The notes beneath the pieces were generated by a model. The model did not search any database and was not told where the DNA came from. It worked only from the letters and a program-made list of their open reading frames with translations. From contig JAWPMR010000001.1 of assembly GCA_033344815.1 (NCBI GenBank), forward strand, positions 1,970,136 to 2,034,135: 64,000 nucleotides of DNA. Direction: 5' to 3'. Shown piece after piece: positions 17,663-25,062 of this stretch (positions are counted from its first letter, which is position 1; every line of letters starts with the position of its first letter). The position numbers and the translations under genes are program-made. This stretch comes from Paracoccaceae bacterium (GTDB lineage: Bacteria; Pseudomonadota; Alphaproteobacteria; Rhodobacterales; Rhodobacteraceae).

Positions 17663-18913
17663 CTATCCCATGATCTCCGCCGTCTCAACCACCGCGTGCA
17701 GCAGCACATCGGTGCCCGCCATGGCCCAATCCTTGGAAATCTCTTCGGCCTCATTGTGCGAAAGCCCATCGACGCAGGGGCACATGACCATGGCCGTCGG
17801 GGCCACGCGGTTGATCCAGCAGGCATCATGCCCTGCCCCTGAAATCAGGTTCATGTGGCTGTAACCCAACCGCTCCGCCGCTGCACGCACGGCACTGACG
17901 CAGCCCTCATCAAAGGTGACCGGATCAAACCCGCCGACTTTTTCAAATTCGATCTCCAGACCCATATCATCGGCAATCTTTTGCGCCTCAACGCGCAAGC
18001 GTGCCTCCATGTCCTCAATCACACTCAGGTCTGGCGAGCGAAAATCGACCGTGAACACCACGCGTCCGGGGATCACATTGCGCGAATTCGGATAGACGTC
18101 GATATGTCCCGCTGCACCGACTGCATGGGGTTTATGCGACCATGCGATCTCATCGACTTTTTCGAGCACACGCGCCATGCCAAGCCCTGCGTTTTTGCGC
18201 ATCGGCATCGGCGTAGAGCCTGTGTGGCTGTCTTTACCGGTGATCGTCACTTGCGTCCAGGACAGCCCCTGGCCGTGGGTGACGACACCAATATCCTTGT
18301 CCTCGGCTTCCAAAATGGGGCCCTGTTCGATGTGCAACTCGAAGAATGCATGCATCTTGCGTGCGCCCACTTCTTCTTCTCCGCGCCAACCGATGCGTTT
18401 CAGCTCATCCCCAAATGATTTACCCTCGGCATCGACGCGCCCGTACGCCCAATCCTGCGTATGAATACCGGCAAAAACACCAGAGGACAGCATCGCAGGC
18501 GCATATCGCGTGCCTTCCTCATTGGTGAAATTCGTCACCACAATCGGGTGTTTTGTGCGCACGCCCAGATCGTTGAGCGTTCGGATGATCTCCAAGCCGC
18601 TCAAGACCCCCAAAACGCCATCATATTTACCACCCGTCGGCTGGGTATCCAAATGCGAACCCACATAGACCGGCAGCGCGTCAGGGTCGGTTCCTTCGCG
18701 GCGTGCAAACATATTGCCCATCTGATCGAGGCCCATGGTGCAGCCCGATGCCTCACACCAGCTTTGGAACAGCGCGCGGCCTTCACCGTCCTCATCCGTC
18801 AGCGTCTGGCGGTTGTTGCCACCTGCCACGCCGGGACCGATCTTGGCCATCTCCATGAGACTGTCCCAAAGTCGGTCTGGATTGATCTTCAGGTTCTGTC
18901 CGGGCGCGGGCAT
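17663..18913 (-). CDS. hyuC: N-carbamoyl-beta-alanine amidohydrolase (Zn hydrolase, M20 family)
   Basis: Third enzyme of reductive pyrimidine degradation: hydrolyses N-carbamoyl-beta-alanine (or the thymine-derived analogue) to the beta-amino acid, CO2 and ammonia. About 416 residues with the M20/amidase metal-ligand motifs: VYVGSHLDTQPTGGKYDG, TNFTNEEGTRY, FFELHIEQGP, and a late GAGHDACW and GLSHNEAE. The open frame continues to an ATG at 18967, but that ATG lies inside the RutR-type operator; the ATG at 18913, preceded by AGGAAGG, fits the family's N terminus better. It is the first gene of the minus-strand operon. Confidence 0.92.
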   Translation of the reverse strand: MPAPGQNLKINPDRLWDSLMEMAKIGPGVAGGNNRQTLTDEDGEGRALFQSWCEASGCTMGLDQMGNMFARREGTDPDALPVYVGSHLDTQPTGGKYDGVLGVLSGLEIIRTLNDLGVRTKHPIVVTNFTNEEGTRYAPAMLSSGVFAGIHTQDWAYGRVDAEGKSFGDELKRIGWRGEEEVGARKMHAFFELHIEQGPILEAEDKDIGVVTHGQGLSWTQVTITGKDSHTGSTPMPMRKNAGLGMARVLEKVDEIAWSHKPHAVGAAGHIDVYPNSRNVIPGRVVFTVDFRSPDLSVIEDMEARLRVEAQKIADDMGLEIEFEKVGGFDPVTFDEGCVSAVRAAAERLGYSHMNLISGAGHDACWINRVAPTAMVMCPCVDGLSHNEAEEISKDWAMAGTDVLLHAVVETAEIMG

Positions 18914-18959
18914 GGCTGGGGTCCTTCCTGGCGGTGCGTTATCTTGACCATTAGTAATT

Positions 18960-18975
18960 TTTACCATTTGGTAAA
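18960..18975. promoter_or_regulatory. RutR-type operator between hyuC and rutR
   Basis: TTTACCATTTGGTAAA has 7-bp perfect arms around TT. The E. coli RutR consensus is TTGACCA-nn-TGGTCAA, so the ACCA-nn-TGGT core is identical. It is 47 bp upstream of the hyuC ATG and 120 bp upstream of rutR, able to control both. A second copy with one mismatch stands before preT. Confidence 0.75.
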
Positions 18976-19095
18976 GCTACGATTGCCATTAGCCTGATGC
19001 AAGTCAAGGCTTCCTTTTGCGCCCTTCCCATGGGAGGTTGCATGCACGACATCAGATGCCCGTAATTCGAGCAAACGGATTGGACAGAGCCACCA

Positions 19096-19716
19096 ATGCC
19101 TGACGGCGCAGTAAAGAAACCCAGTCGCATCCAACAGCGCAACCGCAGCCGTATCCTCGATGCTGCACTGGAGGTCTTTTCACAGCATGGGTATCGGGGC
19201 ACCACACTGGATCAGATCGCCGATGCAGCCGGCCTGAGCAAACCCAACATCCTCTATTATTTTGAGGGCAAGGAAGAAATCCACGTCACGCTGCTTAATC
19301 AACTGATGGAATCCTGGCTCGATCCCCTGGTAGCATTGAAATCGGATGGCGATCCGCTCAACGAAATTCTGGGATATGTGCAGCGCAAGCTGGATATGGC
19401 GCGGGATCTGCCGCGCGAAAGCAGGCTGTTTGCCGGAGAAATCCTGCAAGGTGCCCCGCGGATGGCGCCCCATCTCGAAGCCGGTCTTCAGCCGCTGTTT
19501 GAAGAGAAATGTGCGGTGATTCAGAGCTGGATGGATGAAGGGCACATGAATGCGGTTGACCCGCGCCATTTGATTTTCTCGATCTGGGCCACGACCCAGC
19601 ATTATGCGGATTTCGCATCGCAGGTTCAGCTCCTGCTCAAGGATGACCCGGCCGGGCATGCACAGGCGGGGGCTTTCCTTAAAACCCTTTTCACCCGCCT
19701 TCTGACCCCTCGATGA
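19096..19716 (+). CDS. rutR: TetR-family regulator, RutR type
   Basis: A 206-residue repressor. The N-terminal helix-turn-helix (RIQQRNRSRILDAALEVFSQHGYRGTTLDQIADAAGLSKPNILYYF) is TetR type, and the C-terminal part (ESRLFAGEILQGAPRMAPHL, then the IFSIWATTQHYADF helix) matches the RutR/YcdC ligand domain, which binds uracil or thymine in E. coli. Divergent from hyuC with a RutR-type palindrome between them. It most likely senses pyrimidines and controls both halves of the catabolic block; the ligand is inferred. Confidence 0.88.
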   Translation: MPDGAVKKPSRIQQRNRSRILDAALEVFSQHGYRGTTLDQIADAAGLSKPNILYYFEGKEEIHVTLLNQLMESWLDPLVALKSDGDPLNEILGYVQRKLDMARDLPRESRLFAGEILQGAPRMAPHLEAGLQPLFEEKCAVIQSWMDEGHMNAVDPRHLIFSIWATTQHYADFASQVQLLLKDDPAGHAQAGAFLKTLFTRLLTPR

Positions 19717-19762
19717 CCCCGAGCCACAAAGCGTTAACCAACTTCCCGAATCAAATCGTATA

Positions 19763-19777
19763 TTAACCCCTCGTTAA
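19763..19777 (+). promoter_or_regulatory. CtrA-type box (TTAA-N7-TTAA)
   Basis: TTAACCCCTCGTTAA has two TTAA half-sites spaced by seven bases, the CtrA arrangement. It ends 65 bp before the ATG of the Ala-rich gene at 19843. More TTAA half-sites (near 19733 and 19791) flank it. Confidence 0.55.
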
Positions 19778-19842
19778 TGTTCACTTTGCATTAATGGTTA
19801 CGGGTGGCGGCTTCAGTAAGATCTTTTGGATTGGAGCTAACC

Positions 19843-20316
19843 ATGAGTGCAATATCTTTTAACGCGCCTTACGCGCCCCAACCAGTGGCGACGGCGCAAG
19901 CTGATCCACAGGTTGCCGGCAGTCAGGCCAGTCAGCCAATTGCGCAATCTGCATCGGGAAATGCGTCAAACATGACGTCAGACCATTCCGGTCAGGGTGC
20001 GGGTAATGGAACGGGTACCGGTGGCGGTCATTTGGCAGCCTTGCTCAAGCAGGGACGCGCGGCAATGCTGCCAGTGGAGGCAGCCCCAAAATCTGTGATC
20101 GAGGCTCAGGCAAAGGAGGGGCCAAGTGCGGAATTTCTCCAGCGGCAGGCACAATTGCGTGCGGAATCAAGCGCTCTTCAGGAGGCACGCGCTGCTGACA
20201 AGGCTGCCGATCGCGCTGCTGCTGCCGCTGAAGCCGCGCGCAAAGCTGCAGAACCACAATTTAATCTGCCAAATCCGTTGCCGACCGCGCCGATCCTGGA
20301 GGCCAATAACGCGTGA
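19843..20316 (+). CDS. Ala-rich hypothetical protein with CtrA-type box
   Basis: A 157-residue, low-complexity protein: residues 1-65 rich in Ala, Gln, Ser and Gly (NGTGTGGGH), then a predicted long charged helix (EFLQRQAQLRAESSALQEARAADKAADRAAAAAEAARKAAE) and a short Pro-rich tail. No signal peptide or membrane helix; no family recognised. The ATG at 19843 follows GGAG and is preferred to a Met 13 codons upstream. It interrupts the pyrimidine block between rutR and preA and points at preA. The CtrA-type box suggests cell-cycle or motility control, unrelated to its neighbours. Confidence 0.7.
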   Translation: MSAISFNAPYAPQPVATAQADPQVAGSQASQPIAQSASGNASNMTSDHSGQGAGNGTGTGGGHLAALLKQGRAAMLPVEAAPKSVIEAQAKEGPSAEFLQRQAQLRAESSALQEARAADKAADRAAAAAEAARKAAEPQFNLPNPLPTAPILEANNA

Positions 20317-20318
20317 TT

Positions 20319-21620
20319 TTATTCGGCGGCCGCGGCGCCGGGATTGTTGGGATGGGTCGTCCAGTTTGCGTAATCTGGCTCCACCACTTTACCGGTGCGC
20401 GGGTCCACAAGTCCCGGCGCTATCGCTTCCATAGTGATGCACGCCTCGACCGGGCAAACATTGACGCAAAGATTACAGGCCACGCATTCCTCGTCGATCA
20501 CGGTGAAGGTGCGGTCCTCTGACATGGCAATTGCCTGATGCGAGGTATCTTCGCAGGCAGCGAAACAACGCCCGCAAGAGATGCACAGGTCCTGATCAAT
20601 CTTGGCCTTGGCCACATAGTTCAGGTTCAGATACTGCCAATCGGTCACGTTTGGCACCGCACGTCGCACGATCTGATCCACAGAGGTCAGATCTTTGCTG
20701 TCCATGTAATCGCTAAGGCCCGAAATCATTTCCTGCACGATCTTGAACCCGTATGTCATTGCGGCAGTGCAGACCTGCACGTTGCCTGCCCCCAGCGCCA
20801 TGAACTCCGCCGCATCACGCCATGTGGTTACACCACCAATGCCGGAAATTGGGAGTTTGGCCAATGCCGGATCACGCGCGATCTCGGCGACCATGTTCAA
20901 CGCAATGGGCTTGACCGCAGGCCCACAATAGCCGCCATGCGCGCCCTTTCCATCAATCGTCGGTTCCGGCGCAAAGAGGTCCAGATCCACCGATGTGATG
21001 GAATTGATCGTATTGATCAGCGACACCGCATCCGCGCCCCCCTTGAGCGCGGCCTCGGCGGGTTTGCGCACATCCGTGATGTTGGGCGTGAGTTTCACGA
21101 TCACGGGCATGCGGGTGTTGGCCTTGACCCAGCGCGTGACCATTTCAATATACTCCGGCACCTGCCCCACGGCAGACCCCATACCCCGCTCTGACATCCC
21201 ATGCGGGCAGCCAAAGTTCAGCTCAACCCCATCTGCGCCCGTGTCTTCAACCAACGGCAGGATGTATTTCCACGGCTCTTCCTCACAAGGCACCATCAAG
21301 GAAACAACCATCGCGCGGTCCGGGTAGTCACGCTTGACTGCTTTGATCTCATCCAGATTGGTTTGCAGCGGACGATCGGTAATCAGTTCTATGTTGTTGA
21401 GGCCCAACAACCGACGATCCGCGCCGTAAATCGCGCCGTACCGAGGTCCGTTCACATTCACCACATGCGGATCCAGACCGAGGGTCTTCCAAACCACACC
21501 CCCCCAACCGGCATCAAAGGCGCGGCGGACGTTGTATTCCTTATCCGTCGGCGGGGCCGAGGCCAGCCAGAACGGGTTCGGGCTTTTGATGCCCACGAAT
21601 TCACTTCTAAGATCAGCCAT
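20319..21620 (-). CDS. preA: NAD-dependent dihydropyrimidine dehydrogenase, subunit PreA
   Basis: FMN and iron-sulfur subunit that reduces uracil or thymine to the 5,6-dihydro form, the first step of the reductive pathway. The 433-residue protein has a dihydroorotate-dehydrogenase-like barrel (residues 1-~320; NFGCPHGMSERGMGSAVGQ contains the conserved active-site region, and GGADAVSLINT follows), then two 4Fe-4S motifs, CISCGRCFAAC and CVACNLCVNVC. It lies 27 bp after preT, its partner subunit. The stop is 2 bp from the end of the convergent Ala-rich gene. Confidence 0.94.
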   Translation of the reverse strand: MADLRSEFVGIKSPNPFWLASAPPTDKEYNVRRAFDAGWGGVVWKTLGLDPHVVNVNGPRYGAIYGADRRLLGLNNIELITDRPLQTNLDEIKAVKRDYPDRAMVVSLMVPCEEEPWKYILPLVEDTGADGVELNFGCPHGMSERGMGSAVGQVPEYIEMVTRWVKANTRMPVIVKLTPNITDVRKPAEAALKGGADAVSLINTINSITSVDLDLFAPEPTIDGKGAHGGYCGPAVKPIALNMVAEIARDPALAKLPISGIGGVTTWRDAAEFMALGAGNVQVCTAAMTYGFKIVQEMISGLSDYMDSKDLTSVDQIVRRAVPNVTDWQYLNLNYVAKAKIDQDLCISCGRCFAACEDTSHQAIAMSEDRTFTVIDEECVACNLCVNVCPVEACITMEAIAPGLVDPRTGKVVEPDYANWTTHPNNPGAAAAE

Positions 21621-21632
21621 TTTTCAAATCCT

Positions 21633-21659
21633 CCGTAGGGTGGGCTTTCAGGCCACCGC
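21633..21659 (-). repeat. REP-like 27-nt repeat, copy 1 (overlaps preT stop)
   Basis: A 27-nt sequence containing GGTGGGC and GGCCACC arms is repeated exactly, in opposite orientation, at 37323-37349. Here it covers the preA-preT junction and supplies the last codons and stop of preT. It can fold into a short hairpin, like REP elements. Confidence 0.6.
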
Positions 21660-22979
21660 GCCCATCAGCGCGTCATGAATATCCATCGCAGCATCGCGTC
21701 CTTCGGCCACCGCCGTAACTGTCAGATCATCACCGCCGGACGCACAATCACCACCGGCCCACACGCCCTCCATCGACGTCCGTCCAGCTCCTGTGACGGC
21801 GATCTTACCGCCATCCAATGCTGGCAATCCGTCCCCTTCCAATGTCTGACCAATCGCGCGATAAACCTGATCCGCCGACAAACGCAGTACTTGTCCCGTG
21901 GGGCTCATATCGGCATTCACATAATCAAACTCGATTTCGCGCACCGCCCCATTGCCAATGACCGCCCGTGGTGTTGCATGGGTCACAATTCGCACGCCTT
22001 TGCTGGCCGCCAAATCCTGTTCGTACACACTGGCGTTCATCCGCTCACGCCCACGCCGATAAACTAGCGTCACATTCAGCGCCCCCAGCAGCCTCGCCTG
22101 AACAGCCGCATCAATCGCTGTCATACCCCCGCCAATGACCACGACATCACGGCCCACAGGCACCTGCGCCACATCTGACGCCTGCCTCAGATCGGCAATA
22201 AAATCGACCGCGTCCAATACGCCCTCTTTCTCCGACCCCTCTGCCTGCAAGGCATTCACGCCGCCCAGACCCATGCCGAGAAACACCGCATCAAAACCCG
22301 CACGTAAGCCCTCGAGCGTCTCTTCTCGGCCCAGCGCTTTGCCGGTTTCGATCTGGATGCCTCCGATCTGCAACAACCAATCAACCTCGGACTGCGCATA
22401 GCCATCAACCGTTTTATAGGTCGCAATGCCGTATTCATTGAGCCCGCCCGGTTTCGGACGCGCATCAAAAACAACCACATCATGCCCCAACATCGCCAGA
22501 CGGTGCGCACAAGACAGCCCTGCAGGCCCTGCGCCGACAACGGCCACGCTCTTTCCAGTGACAGCCGCGCGGGTAAATGGATGGATGCCCTGTTCCTGCA
22601 AATGATCCGTCGCATAGCGCTGCAATTGCCCGATCAAGACAGGCTTGCCTTCCGCCGCCTCCCGCACGCACGCCTCCTCGCACAACTGTTCCGTGGGACA
22701 GACCCGCGCGCACATCCCACCCATAATGTTCTGACTCAGAATTGTTTTGGCCGCCGCATCCGGTGTGCCGGTCGCAATCTGACGGATGAAAAGGGGAATA
22801 TCGATATCCGTCGGGCAGGCTGTGATACAGGGCGCATCATGGCAGAAATAGCATCTGTCCGCCGCCACCAACGCCTCATGCGGCTCCAGACGGGGATGCA
22901 AATCTGAAAACTGCTCCGAATACGACCCCTGGCCCAACCGGCCTGGCACAATCCCGGGTGTAAATGTGTCGCTGGACAT
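21648..22979 (-). CDS. preT: NAD-dependent dihydropyrimidine dehydrogenase, subunit PreT
   Basis: Flavoprotein subunit that passes electrons from NAD(P)H to PreA. About 443 residues: N-terminal 4Fe-4S region (CYFCHDAPCITACPTDIDI, then CARVCPTEQLCEEACVR), then an FAD-binding motif VAVVGAGPAGLSCAHRLA (~145-162) and an NAD(P)H-binding motif VVVIGGGMTAIDAA (~280). This matches the glutamate-synthase-beta-like half of mammalian dihydropyrimidine dehydrogenase. The ATG at 22979 was chosen over an in-frame TTG at 22991. A RutR-type operator sits 55 bp upstream. Confidence 0.94.
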   Translation of the reverse strand: MSSDTFTPGIVPGRLGQGSYSEQFSDLHPRLEPHEALVAADRCYFCHDAPCITACPTDIDIPLFIRQIATGTPDAAAKTILSQNIMGGMCARVCPTEQLCEEACVREAAEGKPVLIGQLQRYATDHLQEQGIHPFTRAAVTGKSVAVVGAGPAGLSCAHRLAMLGHDVVVFDARPKPGGLNEYGIATYKTVDGYAQSEVDWLLQIGGIQIETGKALGREETLEGLRAGFDAVFLGMGLGGVNALQAEGSEKEGVLDAVDFIADLRQASDVAQVPVGRDVVVIGGGMTAIDAAVQARLLGALNVTLVYRRGRERMNASVYEQDLAASKGVRIVTHATPRAVIGNGAVREIEFDYVNADMSPTGQVLRLSADQVYRAIGQTLEGDGLPALDGGKIAVTGAGRTSMEGVWAGGDCASGGDDLTVTAVAEGRDAAMDIHDALMGAVA

Positions 22980-23033
22980 GGCTTTTCCCAATCTGGCTAC
23001 TTCACTCGTGAAACGCTCTCACGGTTTTATTTT

Positions 23034-23049
23034 TTTATCAACTGGTAAA
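23034..23049. promoter_or_regulatory. RutR-type operator upstream of preT
   Basis: TTTATCAACTGGTAAA: arms of 7 bp around AC with one mismatch from the palindrome (T for C), otherwise identical in layout to the site at 18960-18975. It is 55-70 bp before the preT ATG, a usual operator position. Confidence 0.7.
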
Positions 23050-23230
23050 ATTTAATTTGCAACATACCGATGCCGGAATTGCTTAAATTCCATGCGATAC
23101 ACGGCTGGCGGGAAATTGCCGATGCAAACCTGTGCAATAATGTCATCAGAATTTAACTTGATTTTGCCCAGCCCTGCTTCAATATCCAAAACGCACCGCG
23201 ACGAACTATCGACCACTGCTCCTACTGCTG

Positions 23231-23306
23231 GCCAGTCAATCGATCTGCAATCAAGCGCGCCAGGCTGCCGCATTCTGCGGGCAGCACAAGACAGGAGAGC
23301 ACGGGA
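23231..23306 (+). promoter_or_regulatory. Conserved 5' leader of cold-shock copy 2
   Basis: Shares CAGTC..TCGATC, CGCCAGGCT, GCA and the GGAGA-CACGG ribosome-binding region with the leader of copy 1. The rest of the region back to 23050 holds no gene that I can support. Confidence 0.45.
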
Positions 23307-23513
23307 ATGGCCACAGGCACCGTGAAATGGTTTAACACCACCAAAGGGTATGGATTTATCGCCCCTGATGGCGGTGGCAAAGACATTTTTGTACATATTT
23401 CTGCCGTAGAACGCGCGGGCCTCACCGGTCTGGCAGACAATCAGAAAGTGACCTTCGACATCGAAGCCGGGCGCGACGGGCGCGAGAGCGCGGGCAATAT
23501 CGCACTAGCGTAA
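23307..23513 (+). CDS. cspA: Cold-shock protein, CspA family (copy 2)
   Basis: A 68-residue single cold-shock domain with RNP motifs KGYGFIA and IFVHIS. It is 94% identical to copy 1 at 10747, with similar upstream DNA, so the two arose by duplication. Monocistronic. Confidence 0.95.
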   Translation: MATGTVKWFNTTKGYGFIAPDGGGKDIFVHISAVERAGLTGLADNQKVTFDIEAGRDGRESAGNIALA

Positions 23514-23532
23514 CCCGCAAACATGATTACTG

Positions 23533-23556
23533 AAAACGGGCGCCTTGTGCCCGTTT
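23533..23556 (+). terminator. Hairpin after cold-shock copy 2
   Basis: Stem AAACGGGC/GCCCGTTT with a 7-nt loop, 19 bp after the stop. There is no T-run beyond the stem, so it is a weak or partial terminator compared with that of copy 1. Confidence 0.5.
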
Positions 23557-23688
23557 CAAGGCGAAATAGCCTGTTCCATTTGCGTGATAGCCTACGAGAT
23601 CGCAACGCCGGGCGTGGCCTGATGCTGGCGGTCAACGCGAAGAATCTGGACCCGGACAAGACCGCCGCAGGAATCTGAAATCCGGATG

Positions 23689-24321
23689 CTATTCCTGTGC
23701 GCGTTCAATCAAGTCCAGCACATCCGGACCCAGTGCAGCAACGATTTTGATCACACCTGACGCGTTGGGATGGATACCGTCGGGTTGCATGTAGGCGCGC
23801 GCTTCTGCGGGATCGTTTTGAGCGCTAATGCCTGCAAAGAAACTGGGCGCAAGCAGCACATCATATATACCCGCCAGTTCCGGATATATTGCATCAAACG
23901 CCGCTTTATAGTCCGGTCCATAATTTCCCGGCGCCTGCATGCCAACGAGCAACACCTCGACCTCTGCCTCCGACGCAGCCTGCAGGATCCCATCAAGGTT
24001 TGATCGGCTGACACTTGGGTCGATCCCGCGCAACAAATCATTCCCCCCCAAGGCAACAATCATCGCATCCACCTCCGGCGTCAGCGTCCAGGCGGCACGT
24101 GATAACCCCCCTGCTGTGGTATCTCCAGACACACCGGCGTTGATCAATCGCGCCTCTGCACCTTGTGCCTCAAGCCAAGCCTGCAGTTGCGGCACGAACC
24201 CATCTTCCGTTACCAACCCATAACCCTGTGTCAAACTGTCCCCGAGGGCCGCAATCACGACCTCTTGAGCGCTCAAGACCCCCGGCCAAAGAAAAGCAAT
24301 TCCCATCAAAACCTTGCGCAT
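23689..24321 (-). CDS. tesA: Arylesterase / acyl-CoA thioesterase I (SGNH hydrolase)
   Basis: Periplasmic GDSL-type esterase of about 210 residues with a signal peptide (ATG at 24321, cleavage near LSAQE). All SGNH blocks are visible: ALGDSLTQGYG (catalytic Ser), the Gly of NAGVSGDTTAGG, VALGGNDLLRG (Asn) and DGIHPNASG (Asp and His). Such enzymes hydrolyse thioesters and small esters. The gene is divergent from ybbA-ybbP, the conserved tesA/ybbA/ybbP neighbourhood of many proteobacteria. Confidence 0.92.
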   Translation of the reverse strand: MRKVLMGIAFLWPGVLSAQEVVIAALGDSLTQGYGLVTEDGFVPQLQAWLEAQGAEARLINAGVSGDTTAGGLSRAAWTLTPEVDAMIVALGGNDLLRGIDPSVSRSNLDGILQAASEAEVEVLLVGMQAPGNYGPDYKAAFDAIYPELAGIYDVLLAPSFFAGISAQNDPAEARAYMQPDGIHPNASGVIKIVAALGPDVLDLIERAQE

Positions 24322-24372
24322 AGTGATCCAGCCTCCATATGCCACACGTAACCCGTTAAAGGCACCACACCC

Positions 24373-25062
24373 ATGACCGATCCTGTTTTCTCTCTTAATG
24401 ATGCGGCTTTATCGCTGGATGGCAATGCCGGGCGTGTCGATATCCTGCATGGTATTTCGATGCAGGTTCATCAGGGCGAGAGTTTGGGCCTGATCGGGCC
24501 CTCTGGCTCCGGCAAATCATCGCTCTTGATGCTCATGGGTGGCCTTGAGCGTGCAACGGGCGGCACGGTGATGGCTCTGGGCCATGATCTGACCAACATG
24601 TCAGAGGACGCTTTGGCCCGGTTCCGCCGCGATCACATGGGCGTGGTTTTCCAATCGTTTCACCTGATCCCGACCATGACTGCGTTGGAAAACGTTGCAA
24701 CCCCTCTTGAACTGGCCGGAGAGAAACAGGCCTTTGCCAAGGCTGAGGCCGAACTGGCCGAGGTTGGACTGGCCCACCGTGCCGATCATTACCCGTCGCA
24801 AATGTCTGGAGGAGAACAACAACGCGTCGCGCTTGCACGCGCCTCCGCGCCGCGCCCTGATATCCTGCTGGCGGATGAACCGACCGGGAACCTTGATGGG
24901 GCCAATGGGGATGCCATTATTGATTTGTTGTTCGGCCTGCGTGATCGCCACGGCGCGACGCTGGTTCTGGTCACCCACAGCCAAAGCCTTGCGGCGCGCT
25001 GTGACCGCGTCATCCGCCTGCGTGACGGGCGCATCGCCCCAATGGAGCAAGCCGCCGAATGA
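24373..25062 (+). CDS. ybbA: ABC transporter ATP-binding protein YbbA
   Basis: A 229-residue MacB/LolD-type ATPase: Walker A GPSGSGKSS, signature MSGGEQQRVALARA and Walker B ILLADEPTGNLD. It pairs with the following permease, whose ATG overlaps its stop (ATGA). Divergent from tesA by 51 bp. YbbA/YbbP are thought to act in lipid or hydrophobic-compound handling at the envelope, but the substrate is unknown. Confidence 0.92.
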   Translation: MTDPVFSLNDAALSLDGNAGRVDILHGISMQVHQGESLGLIGPSGSGKSSLLMLMGGLERATGGTVMALGHDLTNMSEDALARFRRDHMGVVFQSFHLIPTMTALENVATPLELAGEKQAFAKAEAELAEVGLAHRADHYPSQMSGGEQQRVALARASAPRPDILLADEPTGNLDGANGDAIIDLLFGLRDRHGATLVLVTHSQSLAARCDRVIRLRDGRIAPMEQAAE

